Notes under the pieces: generated by a model
What the model was told of the DNA's origin: nothing
Databases searched by the model: none
Seen by the model: the letters and a program-made list of their open reading frames with translations, nothing else
Made by a program: the position numbers and the translations under genes
Shown here: positions 50,509-57,886 of the stretch, in pieces
How the letters are laid out: every line of letters starts with the position of its first letter
How positions within the stretch are numbered: the stretch's first letter is position 1
DNA from: Flavobacteriales bacterium
GTDB taxonomy: Bacteria; Bacteroidota; Bacteroidia; Flavobacteriales_F; PHOS-HE28
Direction: 5' to 3'
DNA: 64,000 nt
Assembly: GCA_020635725.1 (NCBI GenBank)
Contig: JACJZF010000001.1
Span: 434,001 to 498,000 of the forward strand

Positions 50509-51827
50509 TGACGCGCATCGACCATAGCAACTACGAGGCCTGGCTGCTCGATCGGCTGGAGGGTCGGCTCAGTTCGGAGGAGGAGCGCGAGCTGGAGGCC
50601 TTTCTGCTGGCGCATCCGGATATCCACGCCGAAGAGGGGCCGTTGCCCGCCGTAGGCATGGGCGATGATCGCTTGGCGCGATTCGACCGCGAAGGGCTCA
50701 AGCGCGCATTGCCGCCGCAAGGGGTGATCGATGCCGATTCCCTCGACGACTACTTGATCGCGCGCCTGGAGGGCGACCTCGGTGCACGGCAGGTCGAAGA
50801 GCTGGAGCGGTTCCTGGCCGCTCATCCGCAGCACGCGGCAAGCGCTCGCCTGCTCGCTGCCACCAAGGTCGCGGCCGAGCCGGTGGCTTTTCCCAGCCAG
50901 GCATCACTCAAGCGCGCACTGCCTCCAGTCGGCATAGTGAACGTGCGCACGCTCCCCGATCACTTGGTCGCCCGGCTGGAAGGAGATCTTGATGCGGAGC
51001 AGGAGCGGGCGCTTGCCGCGTACCTGCATCAGCATGCCGATGCGCGTGCCGAATGGGATGCGTTGCAGCGAACCAAGGTCGTTGCAGAGGAGATCGCCTT
51101 CCCGCACAAGGATTCCTTGAAACGAGCTCCAAAGGTGATACCGCTCTTCCCCCGGACCGTGGTGCGCTGGGCTTCGGCGGCGGCCGTGCTGGCGCTGGTG
51201 CTGCTGGCGTGGTGGTTCCGGAATCCCGAGAGGCCGCAAGTCGCCCAAACGCCCGGCCCAGGGATGAATCCGCCGGCCGCGATCACCGACCAGGATGATC
51301 GCGCGGATCACACGCCCGCTGCGGAAGGCTCCGCTTCGCAAGAGCCCCAGCAGCCGGCACCGGATCGGCAGCGCCCAATGCCTCCTGCGCCCGCCCGCCA
51401 TGCGCCGTTGAACGAACCGGTGCGCGAGGTGCCGCAAGCGCCTGCTCCGCAAGAGCAGCCCATGGCGCATACTCCAGCGCAGCAAGAGCCAACCCATACG
51501 TCAGAGCCCGAGCCCGTGCTCGTTGCGCAGGCTCCGCCTACCGCGGCTCAAGGTCAACAGTCTCCTGCGTCAGCTGCGGCGGCGAACACCGATCCGCGCT
51601 CCTTGGGCGATGCCCTGGCCGGCGTGCTGCGCGAGCGCGTGCTCGACCGCCCTGCCGATGAGCAGCGCGCGCTCGACGCCACCGATGCCGTGGCCGCCGT
51701 GGACCGCGGGCTGAAAGCCGTGGCCGGTGAACGCGCCGGCCTCTCGGTTCAGCGCGATGACCAGGGCAGGCAACGCGGCTTCTCCCTGCGACTGGGACGC
51801 AACCTGGCCTTCACCGCCAGTCGCTGA
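50508..51827 (+). CDS. Predicted membrane anti-sigma factor with three tandem N-terminal helical motifs
   Basis: 439 residues from the ATG at 50508 (an in-frame TTG one codon earlier is less likely). Three copies of a motif of form LxxRLEGxLxxxxxxxLxxFLxxHP begin near residues 13, 82 and 148, each pair followed by an LKRALPP-type linker. A single membrane segment is at ~225-245 (RWASAAAVLALVLLAWWF). The ~200-residue outer part is rich in Pro, Gln and Ala with no recognised fold except a helical C-terminal patch. Gene coupling to the sigma factor and the topology suggest an anti-sigma factor. No zinc-finger cysteines are seen. Confidence 0.72.
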   Translation: MTRIDHSNYEAWLLDRLEGRLSSEEERELEAFLLAHPDIHAEEGPLPAVGMGDDRLARFDREGLKRALPPQGVIDADSLDDYLIARLEGDLGARQVEELERFLAAHPQHAASARLLAATKVAAEPVAFPSQASLKRALPPVGIVNVRTLPDHLVARLEGDLDAEQERALAAYLHQHADARAEWDALQRTKVVAEEIAFPHKDSLKRAPKVIPLFPRTVVRWASAAAVLALVLLAWWFRNPERPQVAQTPGPGMNPPAAITDQDDRADHTPAAEGSASQEPQQPAPDRQRPMPPAPARHAPLNEPVREVPQAPAPQEQPMAHTPAQQEPTHTSEPEPVLVAQAPPTAAQGQQSPASAAAANTDPRSLGDALAGVLRERVLDRPADEQRALDATDAVAAVDRGLKAVAGERAGLSVQRDDQGRQRGFSLRLGRNLAFTASR

Positions 51828-51939
51828 TCCGCCCGCTCATCCTCTTCGGCATGCCGCTCATCACGAAGCGGCCGCTCCTCGGTAACTGCATGGTGCCCCA
51901 CGCCGTCCTATGTCCAAACAACCACACACCACCAACGCC

Positions 51940-52314
51940 ATGAAAACCCGCATCTCACGAATCCTGCTGGTGATCGCCACGGTGTTCACCATGGGCTATG
52001 CCCGCGCCGCGGAACCAATCCGCATGAACGTAACCAAGGAGCGCAGCGTGCTCGAACGCAGCCTCGACCGCGCGCTCAATCGCCACCTCTCCTTCCCGCT
52101 GATGGAGAACTCGGACATGGCCGGCAAGGTATACGTGAGCTTCAACGTGGACCGCGATGGGCACGTGCAAGTGCTCTCTTGCGAGAGCACCAATGCGAAG
52201 CTGCGCGAATACGTGCTGCGCAAACTGGCCAAGGTGCAGGTGGGCGCCAACCCCGATGGGATCTGGAAGACCACGCACCTGGTGATCGACTTCCATGCGG
52301 AGCACCACAGCTGA
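51940..52314 (+). CDS. Small secreted TonB-C-like protein
   Basis: 124 residues from the ATG at 51940 (MKTRISRILLVIATVFTMGY, signal peptide ending ARAAE); an ATG at 51910 would add 10 residues. The mature part has the beta-beta-alpha-beta pattern of the TonB C-terminal domain (GKVYVSFNVDRDGHVQVLSC, then LREYVLRKLAKVQVG and THLVIDF) but is too short to span the membrane as a transducer. It is probably a periplasmic member of the sigma operon. Confidence 0.72.
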   Translation: MKTRISRILLVIATVFTMGYARAAEPIRMNVTKERSVLERSLDRALNRHLSFPLMENSDMAGKVYVSFNVDRDGHVQVLSCESTNAKLREYVLRKLAKVQVGANPDGIWKTTHLVIDFHAEHHS

Positions 52315-52334
52315 TCACCGCGATCCATGCAGAT

Positions 52335-52357
52335 GCGCCCCGGCCCAGCCGGGGCGC
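52335..52357 (+). terminator. Terminator hairpin after the small secreted protein gene
   Basis: Perfect 10-base arms (GCGCCCCGGC / GCCGGGGCGC) with a 3-base loop, followed by TCTGCTTT, 20 bases after the stop codon. Confidence 0.75.
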
Positions 52358-52395
52358 TCTGCTTTGCGGCATCGTCGAGGAAGTCGGCCGTGGGC

Positions 52396-52401
52396 TGTAA
52401 C
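52396..52401 (+). promoter_or_regulatory. TGTAAC element upstream of the barrel gene
   Basis: TGTAAC followed by AAACCG, 42 bases before the start at 52444, at nearly the same distance as the TGTAAC element (49970) before the sigma factor gene. Candidate ECF-type recognition element. Confidence 0.3.
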
Positions 52402-52443
52402 AAACCGCTCCGCTCCCCGTCCCATGCATAGAACCGTACGGAA

Positions 52444-53445
52444 ATGAAACACCTCGCCATCACCTTCGCCGCCCTCATCGCCGCTGGAGCCTTCGCGCAG
52501 AGCGATACCGCCGCCGTGCAGGATCCCGCCCGCACCACCCGGCTGGAGTTGGGCGTGAGCTCCAAGGAAGGCGGCTATGCCAAGGTCACCTCCGATACCA
52601 CCAGCAAGGACTCCAGCTCCTTCACCATCACCACCAAGCGCAAGCGCATCACCATCACCACCGAGCCGCGGCTCTGGCGGAATGAGAGCGACAGCATCGC
52701 CGATGTGATCAAGGAGAAGCGCACCAACCGCCGCAATCTCTTCACCTACTGGAGCGGCATCGATGTGGGCGTGAACACCCTGGTGGGCGATGACGGCGAC
52801 CCGGACCTGAGCGCCGATGCGGAGTTCATGGAGATCAACAACGCGCGCTCGCGATTCGTCTCGATCAATTTCATGGAGCAGAAGATCGAGTTCGGCAGCC
52901 ATCATGTGGGCCTGCTCACGGGCCTGGGCTGGGAGTTCGTGAATTACCGGCTGAAGAACAATGTCACCCTGGCCTACGACGCCGATTCGGTGTATGGCGT
53001 GGAGATGGAGACACCCGACCTGCGCAAGAACAAGCTCCGGCAGATGGGTCTTCGCGTACCGTTGATGCTCGAGTTCAATACCAAGCGCTCGCCCCTGCCC
53101 ACGGCCGATGATGTGCGGGCCATGCGGGCGGATACAACCGGCGCGGTGGCCAAGCGCTTCCGCCAGTCTCGCAAGCACAATTTCCACCTGGCCATGGGCG
53201 TGGTGGGCAGCTGGTACTTCGATACCATGTACAAGCAGAAATGGGAGCAGGACGGCGAGACCCGCAAGGTGCGCGACAAGGGAGACTACCTCCTGCTGCC
53301 GTATCGGGCCGCCGCCTCGGTGCGCATCGGGTACGGCGCGCTGAACCTCTTCGCCGAGTACAGCCTCACGCCGCTCTTCAAGGATGGCAAGGGCCCCGAG
53401 CTCACGCCTGTGACCGTGGGCCTCACCCTCATCGGGTTCAACTAG
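52444..53445 (+). CDS. Outer-membrane beta-barrel protein (porT-like)
   Basis: 333 residues with a signal peptide (MKHLAITFAALIAAGAFAQ). Middle and C-terminal parts show alternating hydrophobic strands ending in aromatic residues (LFTYWSGIDVGVNTLVG; VGLLTGLGWEFVNYRL; FHLAMGVVGSWYFDTM) and the final strand TPVTVGLTLIGFN. This fits an 8- to 10-strand outer-membrane barrel of the Bacteroidota porT/OmpW-like type. It lies behind its own leader and just after the sigma operon, so it may be a target of that sigma factor. Confidence 0.78.
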   Translation: MKHLAITFAALIAAGAFAQSDTAAVQDPARTTRLELGVSSKEGGYAKVTSDTTSKDSSSFTITTKRKRITITTEPRLWRNESDSIADVIKEKRTNRRNLFTYWSGIDVGVNTLVGDDGDPDLSADAEFMEINNARSRFVSINFMEQKIEFGSHHVGLLTGLGWEFVNYRLKNNVTLAYDADSVYGVEMETPDLRKNKLRQMGLRVPLMLEFNTKRSPLPTADDVRAMRADTTGAVAKRFRQSRKHNFHLAMGVVGSWYFDTMYKQKWEQDGETRKVRDKGDYLLLPYRAAASVRIGYGALNLFAEYSLTPLFKDGKGPELTPVTVGLTLIGFN

Positions 53446-53490
53446 CGCTACTGCCGGGAGCACCGGCCGCGCGACGAGGGGTTGGACCTT

Positions 53491-53530
53491 GGGCCGCGGG
53501 GAGACACCGACCGGTGGCGCCCCGCGGCCC
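53491..53530 (+). terminator. Long terminator-like hairpin after the barrel gene
   Basis: Perfect 11-base arms (GGGCCGCGGGG at 53491-53501 and its complement at 53520-53530). The 18-base loop holds a second inner stem (CACCG / CGGTG). It is followed by GCCTTTGG, with no long T-run. Confidence 0.65.
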
Positions 53531-53558
53531 GCCTTTGGTACGGCCACGCGCAGAGGGC

Positions 53559-53566
53559 TACTTTAG
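53559..53566 (+). promoter_or_regulatory. Predicted -7 promoter box of yebC
   Basis: TACTTTAG, 25 bases upstream of the yebC ATG; the same octamer occurs before the carboxylase gene at 56303. Confidence 0.5.
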
Positions 53567-53591
53567 CGCCCCTTGTAACAGACCGTTCGCC

Positions 53592-54344
53592 ATGGGCCGC
53601 ATCTTCGAGAAACGAAAGCACAAGATCTTCGCGCGCAACGCCAAGCTCAGCAAGCTCTTCACCCGCATCGGCAAGGAGATCGCCATGGCGGTGAAGGCCG
53701 GCGGCCCCAACCCGGAGGCCAACTCGCGCCTGAAGGTGGCCATTCAGAACGCGCGGGGCATGAACATGCCCAAGGACAACATCGATCGTGCGATCAAGCG
53801 CGCGCAGGGTGGCGAAGAGGCCGATTTCACCGAGATGACCTACGAGGGCTACGCGCCGGGTGGCGTGGCCGTTTTCGTGGAGGCGGCCACCAACAACCCC
53901 ACGCGCACCGTGGCCAACGTCCGCAGCTTCTACACCAAATGCGGCGGCAACCTGGGCACCAGCGGATCGCTCGCGCACATCTTCGAGCGCAAGGCGGAGT
54001 TCGTCATCGATCAGGCCGCGCTCAAGGGGCGCGATGCCGACGAGTTCGAGATGGAGGTGATCGACGGCGGCGCCGATGACGTGGTGCGCGATGACGAGGG
54101 TTTCATCATCTACGCGCCCTACCAGTCCTTCGGCTCCATGCAGCAGAAGCTCGAGGCGCTCGGCGTGGAAGCCAAGAGCGCCGAGCTCAAGCGCTTCCCC
54201 TTGGTGACCTCGCCAGCGGACATCAATACCGCGCGGGCCGTGCTCAAGCTGGTCGATCTCCTCAACGAGGATGACGACGTGAACGCGGTGTACCACAACA
54301 TGGACCTGACCGAGGAGGTCGAAGCCGAGCTCGAGAAGGAATAG
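53592..54344 (+). CDS. yebC: YebC/PmpR-family protein
   Basis: 250 residues from the ATG at 53592 (MGRIFEKRKHKIFARNAKLS). The family opens with a basic segment followed by FTRIGKEIAMAVKAGGPNPE, NSRLKVAIQNARGMNMPKDN, IDRAIKRAQGG and YEGYAPGGVAVFVEAATNNP. YebC-type proteins act as transcription regulators or, in some lineages, as translation factors relieving ribosome stalling. The frame extends upstream to 53241, but that overlaps the barrel gene and terminator. It is convergent with the histidine kinase, 4 bases apart. Confidence 0.95.
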   Translation: MGRIFEKRKHKIFARNAKLSKLFTRIGKEIAMAVKAGGPNPEANSRLKVAIQNARGMNMPKDNIDRAIKRAQGGEEADFTEMTYEGYAPGGVAVFVEAATNNPTRTVANVRSFYTKCGGNLGTSGSLAHIFERKAEFVIDQAALKGRDADEFEMEVIDGGADDVVRDDEGFIIYAPYQSFGSMQQKLEALGVEAKSAELKRFPLVTSPADINTARAVLKLVDLLNEDDDVNAVYHNMDLTEEVEAELEKE

Positions 54345-54348
54345 GGGC

Positions 54349-56262
54349 TCAGCGCGCCTCGAAGCGGATCTGGTAGCGTGTGCCCTCGGGGCCGCCCTCC
54401 ATGGTCATGCGGCCGTTCATCTGCTCCACCAGGCTCTCGATGAGCGTCATGCCCAGGGTTCCACCATCGGCCTGCAGGCGTTCCAAGGGCAGGCCTGATC
54501 CATCATCCGAATAGAACAGGTCGAAGAGGTCGCCCTCTACCTGGTGAAGGCTCAGCGCGATGCGGCCTTCCTCGCGGTCGTGGAAGGCATGCTTGAATGA
54601 GTTGGTGATGAGCTCATTCAGCAAGAGGCCCAAGGGCACCATGGTGTTCAGGCCGAAGGCGAGGCCCGCATCGATGTCGGTGCCGTGGGTCACCCGCCCT
54701 TGCACGTCGTTCACATTCACCAGTTCCGCGAAGAGCTCGTGTATGTACAGCGCCACGTCCACGCGCGCCAGCTCATCGCCCTTGTACAGCTTCTCGTGAA
54801 TCAGCGCCATGCTGGTCACCCGGCTCTGGCTCTCGTCGAAGGCCTCCTGCAGGCGCGCATCGGTGAAGGAGGCGGCTTGCAGGCGCAGCAGGCTGGCCAC
54901 CACCTGCAGGTTGTTCTTCACCCGGTGGTGCATTTCCTTGATGAGCACGCTGATCCGCTGGTGCGCATCCTCGAGCTTCTCCTTCTCGGCTTTCAGCGCC
55001 CGTGACTGCTCATCGTCGCGTAGCCGTGCCGCCTTCAGGTTCTCCTTCATGCGGGCCAGGGCAAGGCCCAGCTGGTCCTGGGCGCCGCGCACGCTCACGG
55101 CCACGTCGTAGTCGCCCTTGCCGATCGCGTCGGCGTTGCCCGCCAGGGATTTCAGATTGTCCACCAGGCCGTTGAAGGCACGGGCCATCTCCCCGATCTC
55201 ATCGTTGCTGTTCACGCGCACCTTCACGTTCACATCGCCCACCGCCATGGAGCGTGAGGCGCGCAGCACTTCGGATACGGTGCCACGCACGCCCCGGGTG
55301 ATCAGGATGCCCATGATCGTGACGGCGCCAACCACGCCGATCAGCGCCGCGATCACGATCAGCAGCTTCACCTCGGCATCGCGCGAATTGGCCGCCGTGT
55401 TCTGCGTGATCAGGTCCAGCGAGTGCACCTCCACCGTGCGCAGCTTCTCCAGCGCATCCAGCGAGAGCTCCCACCATTCGCGCGGCGCGATCTCCAGGTC
55501 GGGCGAGCGGCGTTGCTTCACCGTGCCGATCAGCGATCGCATGAAGTTCACGTCCTCGCCTTGGAAGACCGATTGGTAGCGGGCGAGCACCTCGGGTGGG
55601 GCATCGCGCTCGAAGAGCAGCATGTTGGTCTCGTACGCCGATACCTGCTCGCTCAGGTCGGCCACCTCATCGAAGCCGATGGGCCGCGCGGCATAACCGA
55701 TGGTGAGCTTGTCGCGCAGCACGCTCAGCGCCTGCTTGGCCTGCAGCAGCCGCAGGTGCGCGTACAGCCGGTCCTTCGTCTCCGGGTCAAGCGCCAATTT
55801 GGTGTTGCGGCCCAGTTCATCCAGGAGCGCCTGGTCCATGGCTCGGTACGCGCGGCTCACGGCTGGCGCGTCGATGCGGCGGTCGCGCACCCGCTGGCGC
55901 AGGATGTTCAGGCCATCGAAGGCATAGGACGATTGCGCGCTCTCGGCCATGGCGGCATCGGGCTGGGTCAGCGCCGAGAGGGCGCCATCGGTGCGTGAAT
56001 ACTGCACATCGAGCTTCAGCGGCTGCACGTGCATGCCCGTGATGTAGCCCACCGAGAGCGCGCTCTCGCGCTGGACCTCGTGCACCACCGTGGCATGCAG
56101 GCCCATGAGCCGGCTGCGCTGGTTGATGTACTCCATCACGTCGAGCCGCTTCAGGCTGCCATCGACCTGCTTGCCGATCAGCAGCACCATGCCCACCACC
56201 GGGATGCCCAAGGTCACCATGAATTTGGTGCGCACGGGAAGGTCGGCGAAGCGCCATTTCAT
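54349..56262 (-). CDS. Membrane sensor histidine kinase with NIT-like sensor, HAMP and HisKA_2 domains
   Basis: 637 residues. The first membrane segment is at ~15-28 (FMVTLGIPVVGMVLLIG). A ~260-residue all-helical sensor follows (RSRLMGLHATVVHEVQRESA, LSVGYITG), matching the nitrate/nitrite-sensing NIT pattern of helices with RxxS and ExxxxxG. The second membrane segment is at ~300-322, then HAMP (GVRGTVSEVLRASRSM; NDEIGEMARAFNGLVDNL), then a HisKA_2 phosphoacceptor (EMHHRVKNNLQVVASLLRLQ, His in MHH) and an ATPase domain (NELITNSFKHAFHDREEGRI; YSDDGSGLP). No response regulator is adjacent in the same operon. It is divergent from the carboxylase gene. Confidence 0.88.
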   Translation of the reverse strand: MKWRFADLPVRTKFMVTLGIPVVGMVLLIGKQVDGSLKRLDVMEYINQRSRLMGLHATVVHEVQRESALSVGYITGMHVQPLKLDVQYSRTDGALSALTQPDAAMAESAQSSYAFDGLNILRQRVRDRRIDAPAVSRAYRAMDQALLDELGRNTKLALDPETKDRLYAHLRLLQAKQALSVLRDKLTIGYAARPIGFDEVADLSEQVSAYETNMLLFERDAPPEVLARYQSVFQGEDVNFMRSLIGTVKQRRSPDLEIAPREWWELSLDALEKLRTVEVHSLDLITQNTAANSRDAEVKLLIVIAALIGVVGAVTIMGILITRGVRGTVSEVLRASRSMAVGDVNVKVRVNSNDEIGEMARAFNGLVDNLKSLAGNADAIGKGDYDVAVSVRGAQDQLGLALARMKENLKAARLRDDEQSRALKAEKEKLEDAHQRISVLIKEMHHRVKNNLQVVASLLRLQAASFTDARLQEAFDESQSRVTSMALIHEKLYKGDELARVDVALYIHELFAELVNVNDVQGRVTHGTDIDAGLAFGLNTMVPLGLLLNELITNSFKHAFHDREEGRIALSLHQVEGDLFDLFYSDDGSGLPLERLQADGGTLGMTLIESLVEQMNGRMTMEGGPEGTRYQIRFEAR

Positions 56263-56268
56263 GGTGCC

Positions 56269-56276
56269 CCAAAGTA
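56269..56276 (-). promoter_or_regulatory. Predicted -7 promoter box of the NIT-HAMP kinase
   Basis: TACTTTGG on the minus strand, 6 bases before the ATG at 56262, opposite the carboxylase promoter box 26 bases away. Confidence 0.45.
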
Positions 56277-56302
56277 CGGAAGCGGCGTGCAGCGCGCCCG
56301 GC

Positions 56303-56310
56303 TACTTTAG
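56303..56310 (+). promoter_or_regulatory. Predicted -7 promoter box of the carboxylase-kinase-regulator operon
   Basis: TACTTTAG, 34 bases upstream of the carboxylase ATG. Confidence 0.5.
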
Positions 56311-56344
56311 CGGCCCTGCCGCAGCGCAGCCTAAGAGACCATTC

Positions 56345-57886
56345 ATGAAGGAGCATTTCGATGCCTTGGAGGCCCGCGTGGCCAAGGCACTGGAGGGCGG
56401 CGGCCCCGACCGCGTAGAGGCCCAGCACAAGAAGGGGAAGCTCACGGCTCGCGAGCGCGTGGCCTTGCTGCTCGATGAAGGCAGCTTCCAGGAGATCGGT
56501 CAGCTGGTGACGCACCGCAGCACCCATTTCGGGCTGGACAAGCAGCGTTTCCTGGGCGATGGTGTGATCACCGGATACGGCACCATCGGGGGAAGGCTCG
56601 TGTATGTGTTCTCTCAGGATTTCACCGTGCTCGGCGGATCGCTGGCCGAGGCCCACGCGCAGAAGATCTGCCGCGTGATGGACCTGGCCATGCAGAACGG
56701 GGCGCCGGTGATCGGCCTCAATGACAGCGGTGGCGCCCGGATCCAGGAAGGAGTGGTGAGCCTCGGCGGGTATGCCGACATCTTCTACCGCAACGTGCGC
56801 GCGAGCGGCGTGGTGCCGCAGATCAGCGCCATCCTGGGCCCGTGCGCAGGAGGCGCCGTGTACAGCCCGGCGCTCACCGATTTCGTGCTCATGGCCGAGG
56901 GCACCAGCTACATGTTCGTCACCGGCCCCAACGTGGTGAAGACCGTTACGCATGAGGAAGTGAGCAGCGAGGACCTCGGCGGCGCATCCACCCATGCCAG
57001 CAAGAGCGGCGTGGCCCACTTCACCGCGCCCAATGAGATCGAGGCCATCCGTCAGCTGCGGCAGCTCGTGGGCTACATCCCCAGCAATTGCGAGGAGGAG
57101 CCGCCTGTGGTGGCGTATTCACTAGGCGATGAGTCGCGGCCGGAGCTCGATGGGATCATCCCGGACAACCCCAATCAGCCGTACGATATCCGGCAGGTGA
57201 TGAACGCGGTGATCGATCCGGACAGCAGTTTGGAGGTGCACGCCGAGTATGCGCGGAACATGGTGATCGGCTTCGCGCGCGTGGCAGGCCGCACGGTGGG
57301 CTGCGTGGCCAACCAGCCCGCCGTGCTCGCGGGCGTGCTCGACATCGATGCCTCCATCAAAGCCGCCCGCTTCGTGCGCTTCTGCGACGCGTTCAACATC
57401 CCGCTGCTCGTGTTCGTTGATGTGCCCGGCTTCCTGCCCGGTACCGACCAGGAGTGGAGCGGCATCATCAACCACGGCGCCAAGCTGCTCTATGCCTTCA
57501 GCGAGGCCACGGTGCCGCGCATCACCGTGATCACCCGCAAGGCTTACGGCGGCGCGTATGACGTGATGAACAGCAAGCACATCGGCTGCGACATGAACTT
57601 CGCCTGGCCCAGCGCGGAGATCGCCGTGATGGGCGCCAAGGGCGCCGCCGAGATCATCTTCAAGGGCGAGATCGCCAAGGCCGCCGACCCCGCCGCCAAA
57701 TGGCAGGAGAAAGAGGCGCAGTACAAGGAGCAGTTCGCCAATCCGTACGAGGCTGCCGCGCGCGGCTACGTCGATGAGGTGATCCGGCCCTCGCAGACAC
57801 GGGAGAAGGTGATCGCCGCGCTGGACATGCTGCGCAACAAGGTGGAGAAGCTCCCGCGGAAGAAGCACGGGAACATGCCCCTGTGA
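56345..57886 (+). CDS. Acyl-CoA carboxylase beta subunit (propionyl-CoA carboxylase-like)
   Basis: 513 residues from the ATG at 56345 (MKEHFDALEARVAKALEGGG). The crotonase-fold carboxyltransferase halves are complete: KLTARERVALLLDEGSFQEI, SQDFTVLGGSLAEAHAQKIC, LNDSGGARIQEGVVSLGGYA, GPCAGGAVYSPALTDFVLM in the N half; FVDVPGFLPGTDQEWSGIIN, ITRKAYGGAYDVMNSKHIGC in the C half. It transfers carboxyl from biotin to an acyl-CoA, usually propionyl-CoA, giving methylmalonyl-CoA. No biotin carboxylase subunit is adjacent. The stop codon overlaps the GTG start of a histidine kinase gene. Confidence 0.95.
   Translation: MKEHFDALEARVAKALEGGGPDRVEAQHKKGKLTARERVALLLDEGSFQEIGQLVTHRSTHFGLDKQRFLGDGVITGYGTIGGRLVYVFSQDFTVLGGSLAEAHAQKICRVMDLAMQNGAPVIGLNDSGGARIQEGVVSLGGYADIFYRNVRASGVVPQISAILGPCAGGAVYSPALTDFVLMAEGTSYMFVTGPNVVKTVTHEEVSSEDLGGASTHASKSGVAHFTAPNEIEAIRQLRQLVGYIPSNCEEEPPVVAYSLGDESRPELDGIIPDNPNQPYDIRQVMNAVIDPDSSLEVHAEYARNMVIGFARVAGRTVGCVANQPAVLAGVLDIDASIKAARFVRFCDAFNIPLLVFVDVPGFLPGTDQEWSGIINHGAKLLYAFSEATVPRITVITRKAYGGAYDVMNSKHIGCDMNFAWPSAEIAVMGAKGAAEIIFKGEIAKAADPAAKWQEKEAQYKEQFANPYEAAARGYVDEVIRPSQTREKVIAALDMLRNKVEKLPRKKHGNMPL

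Noticed and set aside
53574..53579. TGTAAC before yebC as a sigma-dependent promoter
   Set aside because: It lies between the strong TACTTTAG box and the ATG, 12 bases from the start, too close to act as an upstream recognition element; kept only as a weak part of the TGTAAC observation.
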